A stretch of DNA of 64,000 nucleotides, taken from assembly GCA_963976875.1 (NCBI GenBank), contig CAXBML010000004.1, forward strand, positions 1-64,000, read 5' to 3'. Made by a program: the position numbers and the translations under genes. This document shows, piece by piece, positions 44,114 through 51,952 of this stretch; within the stretch, counting starts at the first letter, position 1, and each line of letters opens with the position of its first letter. Source of the stretch: Berkiella_A sp963976875. GTDB lineage: Bacteria; Pseudomonadota; Gammaproteobacteria; Berkiellales; Berkiellaceae. The notes under the pieces were generated by a model that had not been told where the DNA came from, did not search any database, and saw nothing but the letters and a program-made list of their open reading frames with translations.

Positions 44114-46552
44114 TTAATGATGCTTTAAATCACTAGGATCCGTGTCTGAACCCTTCTCTTTGCCTTTTACAGGCGTTTTTTTAGAAGTTTTATCATGAGG
44201 TGGGTTATCCGATAAAGGCTCAGGAACACGCACTAAGGCAATCTGAAACACTTCATCAATCCATTTTACACAGTGAATTTCTAAATCTGATAAAATATTA
44301 TCAGGGATTTCTTTAAGATCACGTTTATTTTCTTCTGGAATAATAACTTCTTTTATGCCGGCCCTTCTTGCCGCTAAAAGCTTTTCTTTTAAACCGCCTA
44401 TAGGCAACACTTCACCCCGCAGCGTTATCTCTCCTGTCATAGCAACATCTGAACGTACAGGAATATTTGTTAGCACGGATACAAAAGCGGTGCACATTCC
44501 AATACCAGCACTTGGCCCATCCTTAGGTGTAGCACCTTCAGGCACGTGAATATGGATGTCTTTTTTCTCATAGAAGTCTTCCGGGATCCCTAACACTAAT
44601 GCTCGACTACGAACAACAGATAAAGCCGCTTGAATAGACTCTTGCATAACTTCGCCTAACTTACCTGTTCGCGTTGTTTTCCCTTTTCCGGGTGCAGCCA
44701 TGGCCTCAATGGTTAGTATCTCACCACCCACTTCTGTCCATGCCAAGCCGGTAACCTGACCAATTCGATCGTTTTCTTCAGCAATTCCATAACGAAACTG
44801 TTGTACGCCTAAATATTTTTCAAGCACATCTCCTGTAATGGAAACACTTTTTACAGATTCTTCCATTAAGATTTCTTTTACAACCTTACGGCAGAGTTTA
44901 GAAATTTCCCTTTCTAGGCTTCTGACACCCGCTTCTCGTGTGTAGTAGCGAATCATTCCTAAAACACCGTCTTCAGAAATAGACAGTTCAGACTGCTTAA
45001 GACCATTATCTTTAATTTGTTTAGGAATTAAGTATTTGGTCGCAATATTTAATTTTTCATCTTCTGTGTAACCAGACAAACGAATCACTTCCATCCTATC
45101 AAGTAAGGGGGCTGGAATTTTTAACGAATTCGCTGTTGCGACGAACATGACATCAGATAAATCATAATCCACTTCTAAATAATGATCATTAAAAGAGTTA
45201 TTTTGCTCTGGATCTAAAACTTCTAATAAAGCGGATGCAGGATCACCTCTAAAGTCCATAGCCATTTTATCGACTTCATCTAATAGAAATAGTGGGTTGC
45301 GTACACCTACTTTTGCTAATTTTTGCAGAATCTTACCAGGCATAGCACCAATATAAGTTTTGCGATGTCCTCTGATCTCAGCTTCATCTCTGACGCCACC
45401 TAAAGACATACGAACGTATTTACGTTGGGTCGACTTTGCAATAGAACGTCCAAGAGAAGTTTTACCAACACCGGGGGGCCCCACTAAACAAAGTATTGGT
45501 CCTTTAAGCTTTTTGACTCGCTTTTGTACAGCCAAATACTCTAGAATACGCTCTTTTATTTTTTCTAACCCATAATGATCTTCATCAAGATGTTCTTGTG
45601 CCTCTGCGAGATCCAGACGAACTTTTGACTTCTTTTTCCATGGAACTTGCAACATCCAATCAACATAATTACGACTCACCGTCGCTTCAGCAGACATAGG
45701 CGCCATCATTTTCAGCTTGTTAAGCTCACTGTGCACTTTCTCGTAAGCCTCTTCAGACATGCCTGCTTTTTCAATTTTTTTACCGAGCTCTTCATATTCA
45801 TCCGCTTGATGACCTAGCTCTTCTTGAATAGCCTTCATTTGCTCATTCAGATAGTATTCTCGTTGAGACTTTTCCATTTGTCGCTTTACGTTCGAACGAA
45901 TACGATGCTCTACTTGCAACAAATCAATTTCGCCTTCCATCAAGGCCATTAATTTCTCAACACGACTCTTAATATTACCCATTTCCAGTACAGTTTGTTT
46001 CTCGTCAATTTTAAGAGAAATATGCGCTGCAATTGTGTCTGCTAGGCGGCCTAGATCATCAATACTAGAGACGGAGGTAACAATTTCGGGTGGGATTTTT
46101 TTATTAAGCTTAACGTATTTTTCAAATTGAGCCATTAAAGTGCGCGTTAAAATTTCAGCTTCACCCTCTGAGATAGAGGCTTCATCTAGAAGATCTACTT
46201 GAGCAGAGAAATAAGCTTTACTAGTATCAAACTCTACTATTTTTCCTCTATTAACACCTTCGACTAAAACCTTAACCGTACCATCAGGTAATTTTAGTAA
46301 TTGTAATATAGTCGATATCGTACCAACGGTATAAACATCTTTTTCTGAAGGATCATCTTGACTGGCTTCATTTTGAGCCACCAATAATATTTGCTTTTCA
46401 CCGGCGTTCATCGCAGCATCTAGTGCTTTGATTGATTTTTCACGCCCAACAAATAATGGGATAACCATGTGGGGATAGACAACAACGTCACGTAAGGGTA
46501 AAACAGGGATTTCCAACATATCTCCCTGGGTAGAAGCACTCTTAGTTTCCAT
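44114..46552 (-). CDS. lon: ATP-dependent Lon protease
   Basis: Cytoplasmic AAA+ serine protease that degrades damaged and short-lived regulatory proteins. 812 aa, against about 784 in E. coli. The N-terminal substrate-binding domain begins IPVLPLRDVVVYPHMVIPLF. The AAA+ module has CLVGPPGVGKTSLGRSIA (Walker A) and PLFLLDEVDKMAMDFRGDP (Walker B). The protease domain carries the catalytic Ser in PKDGPSAGIGMC and the Lys in GGLKEKLLAARRAGIKEV. The C-terminus has an extra Lys/Asp/Pro-rich tail. AAGGAG precedes the ATG. It sits in the order clpX-lon-hupB, often under heat-shock control. Confidence 0.98.
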   Translation of the reverse strand: METKSASTQGDMLEIPVLPLRDVVVYPHMVIPLFVGREKSIKALDAAMNAGEKQILLVAQNEASQDDPSEKDVYTVGTISTILQLLKLPDGTVKVLVEGVNRGKIVEFDTSKAYFSAQVDLLDEASISEGEAEILTRTLMAQFEKYVKLNKKIPPEIVTSVSSIDDLGRLADTIAAHISLKIDEKQTVLEMGNIKSRVEKLMALMEGEIDLLQVEHRIRSNVKRQMEKSQREYYLNEQMKAIQEELGHQADEYEELGKKIEKAGMSEEAYEKVHSELNKLKMMAPMSAEATVSRNYVDWMLQVPWKKKSKVRLDLAEAQEHLDEDHYGLEKIKERILEYLAVQKRVKKLKGPILCLVGPPGVGKTSLGRSIAKSTQRKYVRMSLGGVRDEAEIRGHRKTYIGAMPGKILQKLAKVGVRNPLFLLDEVDKMAMDFRGDPASALLEVLDPEQNNSFNDHYLEVDYDLSDVMFVATANSLKIPAPLLDRMEVIRLSGYTEDEKLNIATKYLIPKQIKDNGLKQSELSISEDGVLGMIRYYTREAGVRSLEREISKLCRKVVKEILMEESVKSVSITGDVLEKYLGVQQFRYGIAEENDRIGQVTGLAWTEVGGEILTIEAMAAPGKGKTTRTGKLGEVMQESIQAALSVVRSRALVLGIPEDFYEKKDIHIHVPEGATPKDGPSAGIGMCTAFVSVLTNIPVRSDVAMTGEITLRGEVLPIGGLKEKLLAARRAGIKEVIIPEENKRDLKEIPDNILSDLEIHCVKWIDEVFQIALVRVPEPLSDNPPHDKTSKKTPVKGKEKGSDTDPSDLKHH

Positions 46553-46670
46553 AAAGCTCCTTGATGCTAGATAGTTTGCTAGGGAAAATATTTAAAACAA
46601 TATGATAAAGGTACGATGTAAAGATATTCCCTTATTACCCATACACCCTAAATAACGAATATTTAATTAA

Positions 46671-46706
46671 TTTAAGTCTATTGCTTATTAAGACAATAGA
46701 CTTAAA
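46671..46706 (-). terminator. Hairpin downstream of clpX
   Basis: A perfect 13-bp inverted repeat, TTTAAGTCTATTG (46671-46683) and CAATAGACTTAAA (46694-46706), begins 11 bases past the clpX stop. On the minus strand AT-rich sequence follows without a long T run. It probably ends or stabilises the clpP-clpX message. Confidence 0.65.
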
Positions 46707-46717
46707 TTTAAAACAGA

Positions 46718-48007
46718 CTAGCTTTCACTATCCTGCGCAACTTTTTTATTTGAGTCCCCTTCATAAATAAAGATAGGCTCAGAGCTTCCATTCACAAAGT
46801 TTTCATCGATGACCACTTTAGTGACATCTTGCAAAGATGGTAAATCATACATCAGGTCTAATAGCATTTGTTCTAAAATTGATCTTAGCCCCCGAGCACC
46901 TGTTTTCCGCGTCATCGCTTTTCTTGCAACTGCTTTTAAGGCTTCTACTCTAAATTCAAGCTCAATACCTTCCATTTCGAACAATTTAGCATACTGCTTA
47001 GTCAAAGAATTTTTCGGTTCTGTTAAAATGCAAACTAATGCATCCTCATCTAAGTCTTCTAGTGTTGCAACAACAGGCAAACGCCCTACAAACTCTGGAA
47101 TCAAGCCGTATTTGACCAAATCTTCCGGTTCAATTTTACTCAGTGTTTCTGCGTTATTGGCCTCTTTTTCTTTACTTCGGACTTCAGCAGAAAAACCAAT
47201 ACCACTCTTTTCAGAACGATTTAAAATGATTTTATTTAATCCGGCAAAAGCACCACCACAAATAAACAAGATTCCGGATGTATTAACCTGAAGAAATTCT
47301 TGTTGAGGATGCTTTCGGCCACCTTGGGGCGGTACAGAAGCAACCGTACCTTCAATCAACTTTAATAATGCTTGCTGCACGCCTTCCCCAGATACATCCC
47401 GAGTGATAGATGGGTTGTCTGATTTTCTGGAAATTTTATCGATTTCATCAATGTAGACTATACCTGTTTCAGCTTTTTCCACATCATAATCACATTTCTG
47501 TAATAATTTTTGAATAATATTTTCAACATCTTCACCAACATAACCCGCTTCTGTGAGGGTCGTGGCATCTGCGATTGTGAAAGGTACATCCAATAACCTT
47601 GCTAAAGTCTCAGCAAGTAATGTTTTACCGCTACCTGTAGGTCCAATTAATAATATATTACTTTTACCCAACTCAACATCATCTTTTTTGACGTTACTTT
47701 GTAGCCTTTTGTAATGATTATACACCGCGACGGCCAAGACTTTTTTAGCACGCTCTTGACCGATCACATAATCATTTAAAATATCATTAATTTCATGAGG
47801 TATGGGCAGCTCAGCTGATTGGCTAGGTGAACTGCTTTCTTCAATTTCTTCTCTTATGATGTCGTTACATAACTCAACGCATTCATCACAAATAAATACA
47901 GAAGGCCCAGCAATTAACTTGCGAACTTCGTGTTGACTCTTACCGCAAAAAGAACAGTACAATAATTTACCGTTGTCATTTCCACGTCCGCCTTTTTTTT
48001 CGCTCAT
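46718..48007 (-). CDS. clpX: ClpX, ATP-dependent unfoldase of the Clp protease
   Basis: Hexameric AAA+ unfoldase that feeds substrates to ClpP. 429 aa (E. coli 424). The N-terminal zinc-binding domain has CSFCGKSQHEVRKLI and FICDECVELC (four Cys). Walker A is LLIGPTGSGKTLLAETLAR, Walker B GIVYIDEIDKISRKS, and the ClpP-docking loop region is KSGIGFSAEV. TGAGGTGG precedes the ATG. It lies 113 bp downstream of clpP and 165 bp upstream of lon. Confidence 0.98.
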   Translation of the reverse strand: MSEKKGGRGNDNGKLLYCSFCGKSQHEVRKLIAGPSVFICDECVELCNDIIREEIEESSSPSQSAELPIPHEINDILNDYVIGQERAKKVLAVAVYNHYKRLQSNVKKDDVELGKSNILLIGPTGSGKTLLAETLARLLDVPFTIADATTLTEAGYVGEDVENIIQKLLQKCDYDVEKAETGIVYIDEIDKISRKSDNPSITRDVSGEGVQQALLKLIEGTVASVPPQGGRKHPQQEFLQVNTSGILFICGGAFAGLNKIILNRSEKSGIGFSAEVRSKEKEANNAETLSKIEPEDLVKYGLIPEFVGRLPVVATLEDLDEDALVCILTEPKNSLTKQYAKLFEMEGIELEFRVEALKAVARKAMTRKTGARGLRSILEQMLLDLMYDLPSLQDVTKVVIDENFVNGSSEPIFIYEGDSNKKVAQDSES

Positions 48008-48120
48008 CGAACCACCTCAAAAATAACATCATTTCGGACCATGAATGGCATCGTTTATTAATGGGGGTACACGAAAAATTTTCAACCCGTGTGCTTACAA
48101 TAATTGCAATAGCCCCCCGT

Positions 48121-48762
48121 CTATTCTTCTATCTTAGCAGATTCCATTGGACGTTTTTCGATCACAGAATCAATAAGACCATACTCGACCGCTTCATTTG
48201 GATCCATGAAGTTATCACGATCAGTATCTAAAGCGACTGAATCCACAGGTTTGCCCGTATGATGGCTCAATATTTCGTTCAAACGTGTTCTTGTTTTCAG
48301 TATTTCTTTTGTATGAATTTCAATATCACTTGCCTGACCCTGAACACCACCTAAAGGCTGGTGAATCATAATCCTAGAATTGGGTAAGGCATGACGCTTG
48401 CCTTTTGAGCCACCGGCTAAAAGCAAGGCGCCCATGCTGGCAGCTAAGCCTGTGCAAATAGTGCTGACCTCAGGACGTATAAACTGCATAGTATCGTATA
48501 TCGCCAAACCTGCAGAAACAGAACCACCAGGCGAATTGATATAAATATAAATCTCTTTGTCTGGATTCTCAGATTCTAAGAAGAGAAGCTGAGCAACAAT
48601 TAAGTTGGCGCCATAATCTTCAACAGGACCAACTAAAAAGATCACTCGTTCTTTTAACAGCCTGGAATAAATGTCATATGCACGCTCCCCTCGGGCAGAC
48701 TGCTCAATGACCATCGGAATATTTATATTAGATATTATGCCGCTATTTTGTTCGTATCTCAT
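48121..48762 (-). CDS. clpP: ClpP, proteolytic subunit of the Clp protease
   Basis: Serine peptidase forming the double-heptamer chamber. The catalytic Ser is in CTGLAASMGALLLAGG, His in NSRIMIHQPLGGVQGQASDI, and Asp in LDTDRDNFMDPNEAVEYGLI. The frame can be extended to a GTG at 48774, but the ATG at 48762 (MRYEQNSGIISNINIP, 213 aa) has GGGAG eleven bases upstream. A short N-terminal propeptide is expected to be cleaved. It follows tig by about 30 bp, the conserved tig-clpP-clpX arrangement. Confidence 0.98.
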   Translation of the reverse strand: MRYEQNSGIISNINIPMVIEQSARGERAYDIYSRLLKERVIFLVGPVEDYGANLIVAQLLFLESENPDKEIYIYINSPGGSVSAGLAIYDTMQFIRPEVSTICTGLAASMGALLLAGGSKGKRHALPNSRIMIHQPLGGVQGQASDIEIHTKEILKTRTRLNEILSHHTGKPVDSVALDTDRDNFMDPNEAVEYGLIDSVIEKRPMESAKIEE

Positions 48763-48793
48763 TATTGCCAACACTCCCTTTTGTTTAAGGCAA

Positions 48794-50086
48794 CTAACCT
48801 TGTAACTTTGGATTCATTATTTCATCAAAAGTAACAGATTTTTGAGTTGTCTTCATGTCTTTTAATAAAGCATCTATGGACTGCTGTAATAAAACGACTC
48901 TTTCTACACTAGATAATAATTGTTGATTGCTAAAATATAAATTAATAATCTCTTCAGGGTTACCAAATTCTTGAGCAAGATACTCAACTTCTTTACGTAG
49001 TAACTTCCCATCTGCTTTAATTTTATACTTCCCAATAATTTCATTGATCAACAAACCTAATTTAACACGCTTAATAGCAGAATCATTTTTTTCGTCTTCG
49101 GTCATATTTTCTTGTGGTTGTTGTGTTTGTTGCTTTCTAAGCGCTTCATCATTTATAGCTTTCAATTCTTGATCGATTAAGGACTGTGGCAATTCAAAAT
49201 CATTATTTTCTAATAGAATCTCAAGAACATCTTCTTGTAAAGCTTGATTCAAAGTGCGTTTGACTTCGTCTTCCATTCTTTCTTTGATTTTTTCTTGTAA
49301 TTTAGCTTTATCAAAGTCTTTTAAGCCTAGCTTTTCTGCTAATTCAACTTCAGTGATTGGTTGATTATCTTCACTCTTTTTAATGGTTACTTTCAGTTTG
49401 GCTTTTTTACCTTTAACTGCTTCTTCACCCCAATATTCAGGATAAGTGATTTCAGCTTCTACTGTTTGGTCAACAGTTGCACCCAAAAGTTTTTCGGTTA
49501 GTCCAGGTAGTACTGAGTTATGTCCTAATTCTAAAACAACATTTTCTTGTGTTTCTTCGTCGGAATCCTCTAATTTTCTGACAAAATCAACTGTCAAACG
49601 GCTTCCTTCTACTGCTGCACCTTTAGAGTCAACCCAAGTGCCCATGTTTCGACATAATTTTGACATCATATTGTCAATGTCTGTTTCAGTGACATCCACC
49701 ACTTTTTGAGTTACTTCCACTTCATGAAGATCCGCTAAACTAATCTCTGGGAATACTTCAAATGATGCAGAAAAAACAAGATCTTGGTCTGCTTTATCTT
49801 CTATATCATCTATAACCGGACGACCCGCTAATTTAATTTCGTCATTCGTTAGAGTATCTTTAAGCGTTTTTTCTATTAACTCAGAGATAACTTCTTGTCT
49901 AACAGAGGGCCCAAATTGCTTTTGGATCACTTGCATTGGCACTTTACCAGGCCTAAAACCTTTCAAACGCACCTCTTTAGAGAGCTTAAGCATGCGAGAT
50001 TTCAATAAGTCTTGTAATTCTGCATTTGGAATATTTGCCTTTAGACGACGTCCTAAATTACTGGTGTTCTCAACTGAAACTGACAT
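48794..50086 (-). CDS. tig: Trigger factor
   Basis: Ribosome-bound chaperone and peptidyl-prolyl isomerase, 430 aa. The ribosome-docking signature is KGFRPGKVPMQVIQKQFG. The FKBP-like domain is around residues 150-240 (GSRLTVDFVRKLEDSDEETQ; GHNSVLPGLTEKLLGATVDQ). A Gln-rich insertion (RKQQTQQPQENMTEDEKND) lies in the C-terminal helical domain. Of two ATGs six bases apart, 50086 has AGAGAGG at proper spacing, while for 50092 the same sequence touches the start codon. It is the first gene of the tig-clpP-clpX-lon series, directly downstream of a tRNA cluster. Confidence 0.97.
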   Translation of the reverse strand: MSVSVENTSNLGRRLKANIPNAELQDLLKSRMLKLSKEVRLKGFRPGKVPMQVIQKQFGPSVRQEVISELIEKTLKDTLTNDEIKLAGRPVIDDIEDKADQDLVFSASFEVFPEISLADLHEVEVTQKVVDVTETDIDNMMSKLCRNMGTWVDSKGAAVEGSRLTVDFVRKLEDSDEETQENVVLELGHNSVLPGLTEKLLGATVDQTVEAEITYPEYWGEEAVKGKKAKLKVTIKKSEDNQPITEVELAEKLGLKDFDKAKLQEKIKERMEDEVKRTLNQALQEDVLEILLENNDFELPQSLIDQELKAINDEALRKQQTQQPQENMTEDEKNDSAIKRVKLGLLINEIIGKYKIKADGKLLRKEVEYLAQEFGNPEEIINLYFSNQQLLSSVERVVLLQQSIDALLKDMKTTQKSVTFDEIMNPKLQG

Positions 50087-50187
50087 GTACATCCTCTCTA
50101 TAAACTATCGAGATTGAATTATGGTTATGTGGGTAAATGAATGAATTGAATTCATTGGCCCACTATAAATCTAAGTGAGTCAAAAAA

Positions 50188-50273
<86 letters not shown>

Positions 50274-50361
50274 TGTGCTCTTAAAGAGCTTTGGGCTGAC
50301 TATTTTTTAACTTTGCCAATAAAGCAGGACAAAAAACCAACAGTGAGCCTGGTAACTTTCT

Positions 50362-50416
<55 letters not shown>

Positions 50417-50463
50417 GCTATTTCATACTACTTTTATATTAAGAAAAATAGCAATCAATAAAT

Positions 50464-50540
50464 TGGGGTGAACGATGGGGCTCGAACCCACGACCACCGG
50501 AATCACAATCCGGGGCTCTACCAACTGAGCTACGCTCACC
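50464..50540 (-). tRNA. tRNA-His (GTG)
   Basis: 77 nt including the encoded G-1, which pairs with C73, and an encoded CCA. Acceptor GTGAGCG pairs with CGTTCAC with one G-T. The anticodon loop TTGTGAT on CCGGA/TCCGG gives GTG. Confidence 0.96.
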
Positions 50541-50543
50541 ATA

Positions 50544-50620
50544 TGGTGCGCTTGGCAGGATTCGAACCTGCTACCCTCGGCTTAGAAGGCCGATGCTCTA
50601 TCCAAATGAGCTACAAGCGC
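50544..50620 (-). tRNA. tRNA-Arg (TCT)
   Basis: Acceptor GCGCTTG pairs with CAAGCGC; A73 and CCA are encoded. The anticodon loop CTTCTAA on TCGGC/GCCGA reads TCT. Confidence 0.96.
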
Positions 50621-50683
50621 ACAAATAGCTAATTAAATTGCGTGATAATAAATTTTATCGACGAAACATTAAAACTATAAAAT

Positions 50684-50760
50684 TGGTCGGGGTAGAGAGA
50701 TTCGAACTCCCGACATCCTGCTCCCAAAGCAGGCGCGCTACCAGACTGCGCTATACCCCG
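50684..50760 (-). tRNA. tRNA-Pro (TGG)
   Basis: Acceptor CGGGGTA pairs with TACCCCG; A73 and CCA are encoded. The anticodon loop TTTGGGA on CCTGC/GCAGG reads TGG. It is the first tRNA of the minus-strand cluster. Confidence 0.96.
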
Positions 50761-51092
50761 ACGAGATTGAACATAATACCAGACAGAACGCTAAAATATA
50801 AATATTTTTTTGTTGGCCTCTAAGAAAAATGAAAATAAAATCACTTACTTATGTTCCATATTGTCGGCGAACATAATACGCAAATATACCCTTCCCCGTC
50901 AAACTTCTTTTTGCACCTTTTGCTAAATTTATTGCAACACGCTACTTACTTGGTTGAATACCTTATTAATTAATGGGCGTACTTTCTAATCTGGGATAAA
51001 CATGTCAAAATAACGCGTCATCAAACCCAATCATTTTTTGCATCATGCTGAATAATAGCGACTTTTAATTTTCTTAATCATTAGGTGCTTAC
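50761..51092. other. 332-bp divergent intergenic region between the tRNA cluster and folD
   Basis: No gene is seen. It contains an 8-bp perfect inverted repeat, TTATGTTC (50849-50856) and GAACATAA (50869-50876), spaced by 12 bases, which could be an operator or a hairpin. It must contain the promoter for the tRNA cluster (minus) and for folD (plus). Confidence 0.45.
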
Positions 51093-51944
51093 ATGTCTAA
51101 CATTTTAAATGGCAAAATTATTGCTCAAAATATTAAAGAGACCATCAAAGCAGATGTGAACCAAATCATTGTAGAAAAAAAACGAGTGCCTGGTTTAGCC
51201 GTTATTCTTGTAGGCGAAGATCCCGCTTCAGAGATCTATGTACAGCATAAAAAAACTGCGTGTGAGCAGGTAGGATTTTATTCGGAAGTACACTCTTACC
51301 CGAGCGCAACGCCCCAAAGAACCCTATTAGCGCATATAGAAAAATTAAACCAATCAGATCAAATTGATGGCATATTAGTACAACTACCTTTACCCAAGCA
51401 TATAACCGAAAGCATTGTTCTAGAAGCCGTTCAGCCTGAAAAAGATGTTGATGGCTTCCATCCATTTAATATAGGTAAACTAGCCCAAAGAAAGCCATTA
51501 TTGCGTCCCTGCACCCCTAAAGGCATTATTACATTACTCGAACACACAAAAATCAAAATAATGGGCAAAAATGCTGTTATCGTTGGTGCATCTAACATTG
51601 TTGGTCGCCCCATGGCATTAGAATTACTAAACCATGGCGCAACTGTGACGGTTTGCCACAGAAAGACAGAAAATTTAGAACACCATATTCGTCATGCTGA
51701 AATTTTGGTGGTTGCTGCTGGTAAACCCAATTTGATACCCGGGAGCTGGGTTAAATCTGGTGCCATCATCATCGACGTCGGCATCAATCGCTTGGAGAAC
51801 GGTCAACTCTGTGGTGATGTCAATTTTACAGAGGCAGCCCCCAAAGCTAGCTGGATTACGCCAGTCCCTGGCGGTGTGGGCCCAATGACCGTTGCGACGC
51901 TATTGAGTAATACTTTAGAGGCCTATACAAAACGCAACGGATAA
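51093..51944 (+). CDS. folD: Bifunctional methylenetetrahydrofolate dehydrogenase/cyclohydrolase
   Basis: Interconverts 5,10-methylene- and 10-formyl-tetrahydrofolate, supplying one-carbon units for purines, among other products. 283 aa, standard. Motifs: ILVGEDPASEIYVQHKKTAC with the catalytic Lys in YVQHKK, GILVQLPLPKH, PEKDVDGFHPFNIGKL, the NADP-binding VIVGASNIVGRPMALELL and WITPVPGGVGPMTVATLL. AGGTG lies nine bases before the ATG. It converges on the copper ATPase gene with an 8-bp gap and no terminator visible between them. Confidence 0.97.
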   Translation: MSNILNGKIIAQNIKETIKADVNQIIVEKKRVPGLAVILVGEDPASEIYVQHKKTACEQVGFYSEVHSYPSATPQRTLLAHIEKLNQSDQIDGILVQLPLPKHITESIVLEAVQPEKDVDGFHPFNIGKLAQRKPLLRPCTPKGIITLLEHTKIKIMGKNAVIVGASNIVGRPMALELLNHGATVTVCHRKTENLEHHIRHAEILVVAAGKPNLIPGSWVKSGAIIIDVGINRLENGQLCGDVNFTEAAPKASWITPVPGGVGPMTVATLLSNTLEAYTKRNG

Positions 51945-51952
51945 CGAAGTAA